DNA of 39,001 nucleotides from NCBI GenBank assembly GCA_002690495.1, contig NZEV01000025.1, positions 1 through 39,001 of the forward strand, in the 5' to 3' direction. A program made the position numbers and the translations under genes. The notes beneath the pieces are model-generated. The model ran no database searches and had not been told where the DNA came from. It was given only the letters and a program-made list of their open reading frames with translations. Positions 14,777 through 23,806 of the stretch are shown here, piece by piece. Origin of the DNA: Legionellales bacterium (GTDB taxonomy: Bacteria; Pseudomonadota; Gammaproteobacteria; Comchoanobacterales; Comchoanobacteraceae). Position 1 is the stretch's first letter, and every line of letters starts with the position of its first letter.

Positions 14777-15826
14777 ATGTTAGATAAGCCATTCAAATCA
14801 GAGCATAAGATCGCTTATATGAGTGTGTTTGCAATATTATGTGCATTTTTACTGATCGCGCTTGTGATTCCTTTAGTGAAAACATATGTAGATCAACAAG
14901 AAAAAAGATTAATGTCACGTCAACAAGAACAGTTTGATCAGTATGTTCAGCGTACGGATCAATTGGTTGTAGAGAAATTCAATCATGTTGATCATGAGAT
15001 TAAAAAGATGACTCATATGCCTTTAGAAAACATGCATGCATTAAAAGAAACAATGCATCAAGAGATTGTTTCTCAAGCAGAATTAATGAATATATTGGTT
15101 GATTATAAGCAATTGGCGAATACGTTAAGTATGACTAATTTTATGACAATGGATGCATTATCTCAAGTAGATAAGCCTGCTCAGTGGAATATTAACGTCA
15201 TGAAACAAGCCTCAGACTATGTCATGCATTTAAATGAGACTCAACTTAAAGTGATTAAAACCTATGCAGACTTTAACCAGATTTTGGAGCCATTATGTAC
15301 AACTTTAATGCGTACAGATGAAACCACTTCATTAGTGGAAATTACGACGCGATATCTTGACGAAATGACTCCTGAGATGAAGTTGAAAATTCGTGGTTAT
15401 TTAACTAGAGTCATTGTCGCTTATGGTGATTCAGAAAAAGCACGTAAATCGTATGTTTATAAATTTTATCAACAATTAAAGGGGTCGTCTCAAGGTGAAG
15501 ACAAACCAGATGCGAATGATTTATTTTTGCAGTCGTATTTGACTAATCAACAATCAGAATCTATCGCTTGGGATACCTACGCTTTGAAATTTAGAGGCCA
15601 TTTGATTGCAGCAGCGGTACTCAATTCAAGTCCTCATCGTATGGATCTTTTTCCAACATCGCTTCAAAAAAATGCCAGTCGTTTCTATCAAGCTTTTTTA
15701 AAGAAAAATAGAAGCATCATCATTCATCAATTAGATCATCCGATCATCAAAAAAACTTTCGCTGGTGATTTGCCTAAAAAAGTAAAACAGACACTTCCTA
15801 AATGGATGCTTGCAGCACTAGATTAA
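14777..15826 (+). CDS. Unknown single-span membrane protein coupled to the RND pump
   Basis: About 349 residues, family not recognised. Residues of about 14-35 form one hydrophobic segment (VFAILCAFLLIALVIPLV), followed by a Gln/Glu/Lys-rich, probably coiled-coil stretch (about 38-85) and a mostly helical polar domain. This gives an N-in, periplasmic-C-terminus topology by the positive-inside rule, which places the large domain beside the pump and adaptor. The start can be ATG 14774, overlapping the pump stop, or ATG 14777; GGAG at 14766-14769 favours 14777. Tight coupling to an RND pump suggests an accessory or assembly role, but this is inference. The next gene's start lies 55 bases downstream. 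Confidence 0.75.
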   Translation: MLDKPFKSEHKIAYMSVFAILCAFLLIALVIPLVKTYVDQQEKRLMSRQQEQFDQYVQRTDQLVVEKFNHVDHEIKKMTHMPLENMHALKETMHQEIVSQAELMNILVDYKQLANTLSMTNFMTMDALSQVDKPAQWNINVMKQASDYVMHLNETQLKVIKTYADFNQILEPLCTTLMRTDETTSLVEITTRYLDEMTPEMKLKIRGYLTRVIVAYGDSEKARKSYVYKFYQQLKGSSQGEDKPDANDLFLQSYLTNQQSESIAWDTYALKFRGHLIAAAVLNSSPHRMDLFPTSLQKNASRFYQAFLKKNRSIIIHQLDHPIIKKTFAGDLPKKVKQTLPKWMLAALD

Positions 15827-15881
15827 GTTGACCTTAAATCATAGAATTGGCATTATAGTGCTTAGAATGATGAGTAAGAAA

Positions 15882-16796
15882 ATGTCAAAATATATCGTTT
15901 ATGCATTCTATCAGTTTTTACCTGTTGATGATGTGGTTGATTTACAGCGAAGATTAGAACAATGGCGTAACCATCAAGATTTAAAAGGGACTATTATCTG
16001 TGCAAAAGAGGGGATTAATGGGACTGTGGCAGCACTGCCAGAAACCATTCATACGCTTCGATCGTGGTTTGTCTCAGAAACTGATTTTCATCATTTAGAA
16101 GCCAAGCAACATGGCTGTGATGAAAATCCATTTTTACGCTTTAAGATTAAAATTAAAGATGAAATTGTGACATTGGGTGCTAAAAACGTTAAACCAATTG
16201 AACAAGTTGGGACTTATATTGAGCCAGAGCAATGGGATACACTTATTGATGATCCAGACACGATCGTGATTGATACTAGAAATCAGTATGAAATAGCGAT
16301 AGGTACATTTAAAAATGCAATTAACCCGGAGACTGATACATTTCGAGATTTTAAATCCTATGTAAAATCTCATTTAGACGTCAAAAAAAATAAAAAGGTC
16401 GCAATGTACTGTACTGGTGGAATTCGTTGCGAAAAAGCCTCTTCCTGGATGTTGCAGGAGGGTTTTGAAACTGTATTCCATCTTAAAGGTGGTATTTTAA
16501 ATTATTTGGAGAAAGTCAAGCCAGAGCATTCAAGTTGGGAGGGAGATTGTTTTGTCTTTGATCAACGAGTGGCGGTGAATCATCAGTGTGAAGCCGGCGA
16601 ATATACTCAGTGTTATGCTTGTCGGATGCCATTAACCAAACAACAATTACAGCATCCGCATTATGAACCTGGTATTTCTTGCGAATATTGTATACATACC
16701 ACATCACCAGAACAAAAGGCGGCTTTTAAGGAAAGGCAGCATCAACAAACTTTAGCAAAAAAAAGAGGAGAGCAACATATTGGGGCAAAATCATGA
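15882..16796 (+). CDS. trhO: tRNA uridine(34) hydroxylase TrhO (rhodanese family, YceA)
   Basis: TrhO hydroxylates U34 of certain tRNAs to ho5U, on the way to cmo5U. The protein (304 residues from the ATG at 15882) has the N-terminal acylphosphatase-like domain (KGTIICAKEGINGTVA near residue 35), the VTLGAKNVKP linker, and a rhodanese domain with IDTRNQYEIAIGTFKNAINP and the catalytic loop YCTGGIRCEKAS (Cys177). The C-terminal Cys clusters (CYACR, CEYC) are typical of the family. Earlier in-frame starts at 15828, 15867 and 15870 are possible; 15882 is chosen because MSKYIVYAFYQF matches the usual beginning. The stop overlaps the next ATG (ATGA), so translation is coupled. Confidence 0.92.
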   Translation: MSKYIVYAFYQFLPVDDVVDLQRRLEQWRNHQDLKGTIICAKEGINGTVAALPETIHTLRSWFVSETDFHHLEAKQHGCDENPFLRFKIKIKDEIVTLGAKNVKPIEQVGTYIEPEQWDTLIDDPDTIVIDTRNQYEIAIGTFKNAINPETDTFRDFKSYVKSHLDVKKNKKVAMYCTGGIRCEKASSWMLQEGFETVFHLKGGILNYLEKVKPEHSSWEGDCFVFDQRVAVNHQCEAGEYTQCYACRMPLTKQQLQHPHYEPGISCEYCIHTTSPEQKAAFKERQHQQTLAKKRGEQHIGAKS

Positions 16797-17437
16797 CTGA
16801 AAAACTATTGTACTTATATTCATTTAGACGTTGTCCATATGCGATCCGGGCAAGGATGGCATTGGCGGCATTTCATGTTAATTATTGGATCCGTGAAGTT
16901 GATTTGAAACAAAAGCCTGTAGAAATGCTGACAGTCTCTCCCAAAGGGACAGTACCAGTCTTAGTGTTACCAGATGGTCAGGTGATTGATGAAAGTTTGG
17001 ATATATTAATTTGGCTCAATCAGGAAGGGGTCAGTAACGTATTTAAACGTTGTGATGATATCAAGACTCATCCACTGATGGATCAGTTATCTCATCTCTT
17101 TATTCCATCTTTAAATCGCTATAAGTATCCAGATCGTTATGATCCTAGTGAGAACGTTGGTGCAGAGGAACGGGTGATTGAATATTTGAATGTGTTAAAT
17201 GGTATATTGGGTCAGCAAACTTTCCTATCAGGTGCTGCACCAACAGTCTTAGATATTGCTATTTATCCGCTCATAAGACAATATTTAAGAATCATTAATG
17301 AGACTCTCGATGAGATCTATACGCCATTAATGCGTTGGTATAGCACATTGACTGCAATGCCAATGTTTCAGGATTTAATGAAAGCTTATGATCAATGGGT
17401 GCCACCGAGTAAGGGAGTGTTAGTCACTAACGCTTAA
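16793..17437 (+). CDS. Glutathione S-transferase family protein
   Basis: A 214-residue protein with a thioredoxin-like N-terminal domain: LYLYSFRRCPYAIRARMAL (residues 5-23), including the Cys-Pro-Tyr turn, then SPKGTVPVLVLPDG with the cis-Pro, and IDESLDILIWL, the Glu-Ser glutathione site. The C-terminal half is helical, with LSGAAPTVLDIAIYPLIRQ. The opening resembles glutaredoxin-2/YibF-like GSTs that keep a single Cys in the active site. It may use glutathione for reduction or conjugation; no substrate can be named. It overlaps trhO by four bases (ATGA) and ends overlapping the SDR gene on the other strand. Confidence 0.88.
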   Translation: MTEKLLYLYSFRRCPYAIRARMALAAFHVNYWIREVDLKQKPVEMLTVSPKGTVPVLVLPDGQVIDESLDILIWLNQEGVSNVFKRCDDIKTHPLMDQLSHLFIPSLNRYKYPDRYDPSENVGAEERVIEYLNVLNGILGQQTFLSGAAPTVLDIAIYPLIRQYLRIINETLDEIYTPLMRWYSTLTAMPMFQDLMKAYDQWVPPSKGVLVTNA

Positions 17438-18168
17438 AATGGAATGGTTGTTCCATCATGCGAGATGAATCCGCCATTGTGTTGTGTTTCAAGGTTGTTG
17501 ATGACTCTCAGTAGTTTCTCTGCTGCAAAATCGGGTTCAAAAAGTTGATCTGGATTTAAATTATGGCTGAAAGGATCAGATAATTTAGATTTGACTGTAC
17601 CAGGGTGAAGGGAAACGATGATGCTTTGTGGATGAAATCTTTGAATTTCAATGGACAGACTTTTCATGTGCATATTCAGTGCAGCTTTTGAAGAACGGTA
17701 TCCATACCAGCCACCGAGACGATTTTCTTCAATGCTACCAACTTTTGCAGATAAAAAAGCAAATACAGATTTGTTGTCATGGTTCATTTTTTCAAGGAAG
17801 TGTTTTGCAACCAACATAGGACCGATTGTATTAACGGTATAACAAGTCTCAAGTGTTTTTGGATCAAGATCTTGAAAACGTTTTTCGGGTTGAACATGAT
17901 CTTGATGCAACATACCTGTTGCAATGATGATCAAATGATATGGTTTAAGTGACTCTTTTGCTTTGATAATGGTTTCTTCGTCAGTGAGATCAATGGCATA
18001 ATTTTCGAATTTCTCATGTTTTATTTCGCATTTTGATCTTGAAAAACCTTGAACACTGTCAATTTCAGGTGTTGAAAGTAAGTGTTTAACGAACGATTGT
18101 CCAATAGCACCACTGCTACCAACAACGACGGCTCGGACGGGAGCATCAAATGTATCTAAATTAATCAT
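17434..18168 (-). CDS. SDR of the C-factor (CsgA-like) type
   Basis: A 244-residue short-chain dehydrogenase. The cofactor motif is VVGSSGAIGQSFVKHLL near residue 15, followed by YAIDLTDEETI, IIATGMLH in place of the usual NNAG, a Ser in AFLSAKVGS and the YxxxK pair in WYGYRSSKAALNM. The SLHPGTVKSKLSDPF stretch is typical of CsgA-like SDRs, which in many bacteria lie in photolyase or light-response clusters, as here. It is the last gene of the minus-strand photorepair run. The catalytic residues are intact; the substrate is unknown. Confidence 0.88.
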   Translation of the reverse strand: MINLDTFDAPVRAVVVGSSGAIGQSFVKHLLSTPEIDSVQGFSRSKCEIKHEKFENYAIDLTDEETIIKAKESLKPYHLIIIATGMLHQDHVQPEKRFQDLDPKTLETCYTVNTIGPMLVAKHFLEKMNHDNKSVFAFLSAKVGSIEENRLGGWYGYRSSKAALNMHMKSLSIEIQRFHPQSIIVSLHPGTVKSKLSDPFSHNLNPDQLFEPDFAAEKLLRVINNLETQHNGGFISHDGTTIPF

Positions 18169-18215
18169 ATTATCTATCCTATACGTTAATTATAGACAAT
18201 ATTTCGAAAAGAAAT

Positions 18216-19418
18216 CTAGTGAACGATAAACGAATGATCTTTGGAGGTCAGCTTCACGATGAGGTGCTTTTTTTCATAAATGAAGAAGAACAAACCAAAG
18301 AGGCTAAAAACAATAGCTGGCACGGCGAGTGGTAAAACAGATTGAATAAAATGTGCGATGATCAATCCAATGAATCCTGCAAACAAAAATCGCATACTTT
18401 GTGATAATGCTGCTGCACTGCCGGAGAGATGACCAAATGGTGTCATAGCACCAGCGCCACCAGCACCCATATTAAAGACACCACCAATCCCCATAAGTAA
18501 CATTGGATAAACAAAGTTATTAATAGATAGTCCATATAGGCAGTGCCAAATCAAAGCCCATAATCCTCCGGTAAACGAAATCATGAAGCCAAGAAGACAT
18601 GTTTTGTAAATGCCAAGCCGACTTACAACTGCAGCACATAAAATACTCCCTAACATGAATGAGGCACCCATAAACGCAAAATAGTATCCATAGACTAATT
18701 CAGGCAAATGGAGTAATTTTAAGATAATTACGGGTGAGATGGTACAGAAAATATAAAAATAACTCATCCCAAAACAACCAGATAGGGTATAAAGTAAAAA
18801 TGTTTTATTGCGAATAATGTCGCTATAACGATTTAGGATATGACCAGTAATATTTATTCTTCGTGCATGTGGTAATGTCTCACCTAGGATAGGAAAGTAG
18901 ACAGTGATGACGAGTGCTGGAATTAACAATAATATTAAAAAAGTACTTTGCCAGCCAAAATAGACATCAAGATAAGCGCCAATAAAAGGCGCTAATAGTG
19001 GGGAAAAGGCCACTACGCCGTTTAATCCACTATATACTTTTGCAAGTTCATCGCCAGAATATAAATCTCTTGCGATTGCATTTCCTAGCATCAATAAGCC
19101 ACCAGCGCCCATGGCTTGAATAATACGTCCTAAAATCAGTGTCGATATAGATTGCGAATAAGCGCATACAAGGCAGCCAACTGTAAAACCAAAGGCACAG
19201 ACCAAAGCAGGTAGAACTCGCCCTTTGGCATCTGAAAATGGACCAATCCATAGTTGTATAACGCCTGTTGTGAGCATAAATAGGTTCAATGTCATTTGCA
19301 TCATTGCATCAGTAGAGTGAAATTGCTGGGTAATACTAGGTACTGCAGGTACAAAGATATCCATCCCGAAGGGTAGGGCTAACATTAAAGGAAATAATGC
19401 AAAAAAAGTAATTAACAT
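18216..19418 (-). CDS. MFS drug-efflux transporter, Bcr/CflA family
   Basis: A 400-residue, twelve-span major-facilitator antiporter. Features seen are the first span with the acidic residue (LPFGMDIFVPAVP), the loop motif A in GPFSDAKGRVLPAL near residue 60, and the antiporter motif C region in GVVAFSPLLAPFIGAYLD near residue 133. Both suit Bcr/CflA pumps, which export drugs, sulfonamide-like compounds or amino acids. It sits between two SDR genes in the photorepair run, with gaps of 47 and 78 bases; whether it belongs to that transcript is unclear. A possible own promoter (TTGTAA, 18 bases, TATATT) can be read in the 78-base gap. Confidence 0.88.
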   Translation of the reverse strand: MLITFFALFPLMLALPFGMDIFVPAVPSITQQFHSTDAMMQMTLNLFMLTTGVIQLWIGPFSDAKGRVLPALVCAFGFTVGCLVCAYSQSISTLILGRIIQAMGAGGLLMLGNAIARDLYSGDELAKVYSGLNGVVAFSPLLAPFIGAYLDVYFGWQSTFLILLLIPALVITVYFPILGETLPHARRINITGHILNRYSDIIRNKTFLLYTLSGCFGMSYFYIFCTISPVIILKLLHLPELVYGYYFAFMGASFMLGSILCAAVVSRLGIYKTCLLGFMISFTGGLWALIWHCLYGLSINNFVYPMLLMGIGGVFNMGAGGAGAMTPFGHLSGSAAALSQSMRFLFAGFIGLIIAHFIQSVLPLAVPAIVFSLFGLFFFIYEKKHLIVKLTSKDHSFIVH

Positions 19419-19496
19419 AATACCAATAAATCTCTCAATATAGGTTATTCATATGATACATTACAATGATTAAGGTTTTATTAACAAGTTGTTAAA

Positions 19497-20294
19497 TTAA
19501 TTTGAGGTATCCCCAGTTTCATACTGGCTAAGATCAGTAATACCGTGTGATTGCAGCACTTCTTCAACAATAAAACACTGTCCTGTCACTTTACGGGCAT
19601 TTTTTGTCAAAATGAGATAACTCGCATCTGCAACCATGGATGGTTTTTTTGCAACTGACGCAAATTGTGGCATGAGGTTACGAATTGCGGCTGTATCGAT
19701 TGCACCTGTTGGCCAAATCGAGTTGACAGCAATACCATCTTTTTTAAGTTCTTGAGACAGAGTCAGGGTCCATAGCGTCATTAAGATTTTTGATGCGGTA
19801 TATGCAGCACATATTTTCCCAAAAGGTGCATTGACCATCTCCAGAGGTGGCGATGCATTGAGTATATGAGGGTTTTCTGAGTCTTTTAAGTATTTTAAAG
19901 CATGTTTTGCACATAAAAAACTACCGCGTCCATTGATTTGATGCATGAGATCATAGCTTTTTTGGGTTGTGTTTTCTAACGAAGTAAGATGAATGGCACT
20001 CGCATTATTAATCAAAATATCCAAACGTCCAAACGTTTTAATTGTTTTTGCTATGGCCTTTTCAATGTCCTCTTCATGACGAATATCTACTTTACATGCT
20101 AGAGCTTTTTGACCTAATGCTTCAATTTGTGCTTTGGCAGTATAAATAGTGCCAGGTAATTTGGGGTGGGGTTGATCTGTTTTTGCAGCAATCACAATAT
20201 TTGCGCCAGCTTTTGCTAAACGTAGGGCGGTTTCAAGTCCTATGCCTCTAGATGCACCAGTGATAAATGCAACATGACCTTTTAATGGTTTCAT
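19497..20294 (-). CDS. SDR of the HSDL2-like type
   Basis: A 265-residue short-chain dehydrogenase with TGASRGIGLETALRLAKAGAN (from about residue 13), the extended loop AAKTDQPHPKLPGTIYTA that is characteristic of the HSDL2-like subgroup, VDIRHEEDI, INNASAIHL, and a YTASK active site. The Ser that normally precedes it sits in LNASPPLEM. The C-terminus has TGQCFIVEEVL, also typical. Bacterial HSDL2-like SDRs are usually annotated as fatty-acid or sterol-linked oxidoreductases without proof. AGGAG lies 7 bases before the ATG. It is 31 bases downstream of the DUF3429 gene in the same direction. Confidence 0.87.
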   Translation of the reverse strand: MKPLKGHVAFITGASRGIGLETALRLAKAGANIVIAAKTDQPHPKLPGTIYTAKAQIEALGQKALACKVDIRHEEDIEKAIAKTIKTFGRLDILINNASAIHLTSLENTTQKSYDLMHQINGRGSFLCAKHALKYLKDSENPHILNASPPLEMVNAPFGKICAAYTASKILMTLWTLTLSQELKKDGIAVNSIWPTGAIDTAAIRNLMPQFASVAKKPSMVADASYLILTKNARKVTGQCFIVEEVLQSHGITDLSQYETGDTSN

Positions 20295-20325
20295 AAATAA
20301 CTCCTGATGAAAGTATAGTGAATAT

Positions 20326-20745
20326 TTAGATTAAAAAAAGGTGAGCCAATAAAATAATGATCACAATCGTTGTGACATGTTGTCGAAGATTGATAAATTT
20401 ATAAGGGTAAGCCTCGGATGACACAACGTAACAGTCGACCAAATATAGTGCAAAGAAACCCACAATTTGCATCAGGATGGCGATCATTGGAAAACACATG
20501 AGTAATACACTGACCCAGGACCATAAGCAGATGATAATACAAAGGTATAACACTCTGACAGAGCGCGCCAATTCTAAACTCACACCCCAATGCATACCTG
20601 CTATAAATGATTGGATTACTGCTCCATAAGTCAAAAGGATCATGATCCAACCTGGAGTATGCTGTACTGCTAAGATATAGGAAAGAAAAAAAGGAATGGT
20701 TCCTGCATAGGTCAATATTTTGATGAGTAATTTGATTGGATCCAT
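20326..20745 (-). CDS. DUF3429 family membrane protein
   Basis: A small integral membrane protein of about 139 residues with four or five hydrophobic segments. The block IQSFIAGMHWGVSLELAR near the middle is what I recognise from DUF3429. The function is unknown, but members are often found next to bacterial cryptochrome/photolyase genes, as here. The ATG at 20745 is chosen since the longer reading frame from 20820 overlaps 56 bases of the photolyase-like gene and adds a charged, non-membrane N-terminus; no clear ribosome-binding site was found for either. It follows the photolyase-like gene by 19 bases, so a common transcript is likely. Confidence 0.78.
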   Translation of the reverse strand: MDPIKLLIKILTYAGTIPFFLSYILAVQHTPGWIMILLTYGAVIQSFIAGMHWGVSLELARSVRVLYLCIIICLWSWVSVLLMCFPMIAILMQIVGFFALYLVDCYVVSSEAYPYKFINLRQHVTTIVIIILLAHLFLI

Positions 20746-20764
20746 AGTATGAATATAGTCTGCT

Positions 20765-22282
20765 TTATGAGTCTTTTCTAGTTGGTCGTGAGTGATATGT
20801 TTTAAGATGCTGCTCAGCACTTTCTAGAATTTGGGGTAAATCTTTAATTTTATGTAATTGATGATATACAAATTTCATTCTTGGATTTGTTTTAAATTTA
20901 GCCTCATGGCGGTGAATAAACGACCAGTAGAGGTAGTTGAAAGGACAAGCAGATGGACCGTGTTTTTCTTTGACGTTAAATTGACAATCTTGACAGTAAT
21001 TAGACATTTTGTTGATGTAGGCTCCACTGGCTGCATAAGGTTTACTGCCAAGAAGTCCGTTGTCTGCAAAAATAGCCATTCCCAGTACATTGGGTAGTTC
21101 AACCCAGTGGTATGCGTCAAGATATACAATCCAGTACCACTCATTGATTTGTGTGGGATCAATACCAGATAAAAGTGCATAGTTACCGGTGATCATCAAG
21201 CGTTGAATGTGGTGAGCATAGCCATAGTCTATAGTGGAATGAATGGCATCATTCATACAGTTCATGGGTGATTGAGCAGTCCAATAAAATTCAGGTAAGG
21301 GTTGACGTGCGTTAAGGGCGTTATGTGTTTCATATTCAGGCATTTTTAACCAATAAATACCTCGAATAAATTCACGCCAACCTAAAATTTGACGAATAAA
21401 ACCTTCAACTGCAGCTATAGGTGCATGCGCTTTTAAAAATTGTTCTTCAGCTTTTTGAATACATTCGATTGGTGATAGTAAGCCACAATTGAGATAAAAA
21501 CTGATATGTGAATGAAACATCCATACTTGATTTTGGATCATGGCATCTTGATAATCGCCAAAATAACTGAGTGCATGATGAATAAAATGATCTAAGACGT
21601 TTAAAGCATCTTCACGAGTCACTGCATAGTGAAATTGATCTGTATGTCCAAAATGATCGTTAAATTGTTTGTTGACCAAATCAATCACATCCATTGTGAT
21701 TTGATCAGGATCAATCTGGCATGGTGATGGTAGTGCTAATCCAGCTTTCGGTGGTTTTCGATTTTCAGCATCATAATTCCATTGTCCACCAATGGGTTTT
21801 TGTTGGTCCATGAGAATATCGTATTTGACTCTCATTTTCCGATAGAAATATTCCATTCTTAAGTTTTTATATCCGGTCGACCATTGTTCAAATTCATCAT
21901 GTGTTGCAAGAAACTGTGGGTTTTCTCTAATTTGGATAGGGTATTCGAGTAATTCAATCTTTTTTTTAAGATGGAAGCTACTGGGAGTGGATACGATCAT
22001 TGGGGTATTGGGTATGGCATTAAATATCTTTTTTAATTCAGTCTCTAAATGACCAGAGTGTTTTGGGTCATCTAATGCAACATAGTATACGTGATAATTT
22101 TTTTTCTCGAGAGTATGACGAAAGTGTCTTAGTGCAGACAGTAGCAAGACTAATTTTTTTTGGTGATGTTTAACAGGAGCAAGGTCTTCTAAGCATTCAC
22201 AAATAAAAACACAATCTGTGTCAGGATTAAATCCCTCAAGATGAGCTTCATTAATATGATCGGATAATAACCAGTAGATCAT
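20765..22282 (-). CDS. Iron-sulfur bacterial cryptochrome/(6-4) photolyase (FeS-BCP, PhrB/CryB type)
   Basis: A 505-residue flavoprotein. The opening WLLSDHINEAHLEGF and the RQILGWREFIRGIYW block place it in the prokaryotic (6-4)-photolyase group that also carries a [4Fe-4S] cluster. Four Cys are spaced exactly as the cluster ligands of Agrobacterium PhrB (350, 438, 441, 454): here Cys342, Cys430, Cys433 and Cys446, each shifted by 8. The His in YAHHIQRLM (His358) matches PhrB His366, needed for repair. It should split (6-4) photoproducts with FAD under blue light, or act as a light sensor. It begins 6 bases after the CPD photolyase, so the two repair activities are co-transcribed. Confidence 0.93.
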   Translation of the reverse strand: MIYWLLSDHINEAHLEGFNPDTDCVFICECLEDLAPVKHHQKKLVLLLSALRHFRHTLEKKNYHVYYVALDDPKHSGHLETELKKIFNAIPNTPMIVSTPSSFHLKKKIELLEYPIQIRENPQFLATHDEFEQWSTGYKNLRMEYFYRKMRVKYDILMDQQKPIGGQWNYDAENRKPPKAGLALPSPCQIDPDQITMDVIDLVNKQFNDHFGHTDQFHYAVTREDALNVLDHFIHHALSYFGDYQDAMIQNQVWMFHSHISFYLNCGLLSPIECIQKAEEQFLKAHAPIAAVEGFIRQILGWREFIRGIYWLKMPEYETHNALNARQPLPEFYWTAQSPMNCMNDAIHSTIDYGYAHHIQRLMITGNYALLSGIDPTQINEWYWIVYLDAYHWVELPNVLGMAIFADNGLLGSKPYAASGAYINKMSNYCQDCQFNVKEKHGPSACPFNYLYWSFIHRHEAKFKTNPRMKFVYHQLHKIKDLPQILESAEQHLKTYHSRPTRKDS

Positions 22283-22288
22283 CGCGTA

Positions 22289-23698
22289 TTAGGTCTCTTT
22301 TAAGCTTTGAAAAGCAGCCAATGCTCTTTCTCGTGATGCGCGTACATCAACGATAGGTTTTGGGTAATCCTGACCAAGGATAATATTGGCCTTTTGGAGT
22401 ACGTCATGAGGTGCTTCCCAGGGTTTGAATAGATATTGTGAAGGGAGAGATTGCAGTTCGGGAACCCATTTTTTTGTATATTCACCTAACGGATCAAATT
22501 TTTCACCTTGAGTAATTGGATTAAAAATTCTAAAGTAGGGTGCTGCATCGGCACCAGATCCAGCAATCCATTGCCAACTGGCACTATTACTTGCTAAGTC
22601 TGCATCGACAAGGCACTCCCAAAACCAAGCTTGACCGTGATGCCAATGTTGTAATAAATTCTTAACAAGAAAGGAGCCCACGATCATCCGAAGGCGATTA
22701 TGCATATAACCTGTTGCATACATTTGGCGCATACCGGCATCAACTATAGGATAACCTGTCTGACCAAATTGCCAGCTTTTAAGCACTTTTTTATCATCAA
22801 TCCAAGGAAAGTGATCAAATTTCTTTTGTAGGTTATCTTTCGGCAAAAATGGAAAATGGTAAAGTAGGTAGTAAGAAAATTCACGCCAACCGAGTTCAGA
22901 TAGGAAGTGATCTAAATCTTTTGGGTTCTCAACAGGATGTGCCATGACAGATTGACGAACCTGATTTGGAGATAGAGTACCCCAATGAAGATCAACAGAG
23001 AGTTGAGAAGTATGTCCGTGACTTGGGAAGTCACGTTCTTTTTTATAGCCACATAGCCCTGATTGGATAAACTGTTTAAGACGGGATTGTGGACCATTTT
23101 GAGTTGTATTCCAGTGTGAGAGTAACGTTTCTCCCCATTTTTTTTCGGGGATGATTTCTACAGGAGGGTGAGACTCATCAGCTTGTATTGGCATAAATAT
23201 GTCAGGATCAACTGATGCTAAAGGTTCACGTGGTTGATGTTCTGAAACAAGACATCCTTTTCGATAAAATGGCGTGAATACCCTATAAGGAGTGCCATCT
23301 GATTTAAGAATTTGCCAGGGTTCCCATAACAGGCTGCCGTTAAAACTTTGCACTTCGCATTTTAGAATAGATTTTAGATGGCGGTCTCTATGAATTCGCC
23401 ATGGTTCATAGCATCGATTCCAAAATAGACCCTCTACTTGATGCGAGTGTACTAACTTTGGGAGAATTTCAATTGGATCACCATGGAATATTCTTAAACG
23501 ATTTAAGCATGCTTTTTGAAAATGTTCGAGCAAGTTTTTCAGCCAATATTGGCTTGCTTGACCCATAGTGTATGATTGAGTATTAATATCATCATAGATA
23601 AATACGGGGATCACTTGTCCTTTTTTTGCTGCATAATAAAGGGCTGGGTTATCATCTAATCGAAGATCTTGTCTAAACCATACAATATATTTACTCAT
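22289..23698 (-). CDS. phrB: Class I cyclobutane pyrimidine dimer photolyase
   Basis: A 469-residue DNA photolyase that reverses UV-made cyclobutane dimers with FADH- and light. The N-terminal Rossmann domain opens with YIVWFRQDLRLDDNPAL. The C-terminal FAD domain shows LSELGWREFSYYLLYHFP, TGYPIVDAGMRQMYATGYMHNRLRMIVGSFL (read in two overlapping blocks, about residues 316-346) and DADLASNSASWQWIAGSGADAAPYFRIFNP near residue 366. Length and motif order equal those of E. coli PhrB (472). It is the first gene of the minus-strand photorepair run. The ATG has no ribosome-binding site and a TATAAT ends 6 bases upstream, so a leaderless mRNA is likely; an inverted repeat covers the -35 region. Confidence 0.95.
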   Translation of the reverse strand: MSKYIVWFRQDLRLDDNPALYYAAKKGQVIPVFIYDDINTQSYTMGQASQYWLKNLLEHFQKACLNRLRIFHGDPIEILPKLVHSHQVEGLFWNRCYEPWRIHRDRHLKSILKCEVQSFNGSLLWEPWQILKSDGTPYRVFTPFYRKGCLVSEHQPREPLASVDPDIFMPIQADESHPPVEIIPEKKWGETLLSHWNTTQNGPQSRLKQFIQSGLCGYKKERDFPSHGHTSQLSVDLHWGTLSPNQVRQSVMAHPVENPKDLDHFLSELGWREFSYYLLYHFPFLPKDNLQKKFDHFPWIDDKKVLKSWQFGQTGYPIVDAGMRQMYATGYMHNRLRMIVGSFLVKNLLQHWHHGQAWFWECLVDADLASNSASWQWIAGSGADAAPYFRIFNPITQGEKFDPLGEYTKKWVPELQSLPSQYLFKPWEAPHDVLQKANIILGQDYPKPIVDVRASRERALAAFQSLKET

Positions 23699-23704
23699 AC
23701 TTTA

Positions 23705-23710
23705 ATTATA
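23705..23710 (-). promoter_or_regulatory. Perfect -10 box for the photolyase operon
   Basis: TATAAT on the minus strand ends 6 bases before the phr ATG (23698), so transcription should begin at the start codon. No consensus -35 is seen; that region lies in the inverted repeat at 23719-23747, which suggests regulated initiation. Confidence 0.45.
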
Positions 23711-23718
23711 GATGACAT

Positions 23719-23747
23719 CATGGATTTAAAAAAGAGTTAAATCCATG
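23719..23747. promoter_or_regulatory. 11-bp inverted repeat upstream of the photolyase operon
   Basis: CATGGATTTAA (23719-23729) and TTAAATCCATG (23737-23747) are perfect complements around a 7-base spacer. The repeat covers the -35 region of the predicted phr promoter, so it could be the operator of a light or stress regulator. It also lies downstream of the acidic-protein gene ending at 23807 and could act as a hairpin; it lacks a T-run after it on the minus strand, so I favour an operator. Confidence 0.5.
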
Positions 23748-23806
23748 TGTATTAAATGATTTTTCAATCTAGTAGGTGATGCTTTAAAAATTGATTCTAT
23801 TAGATT

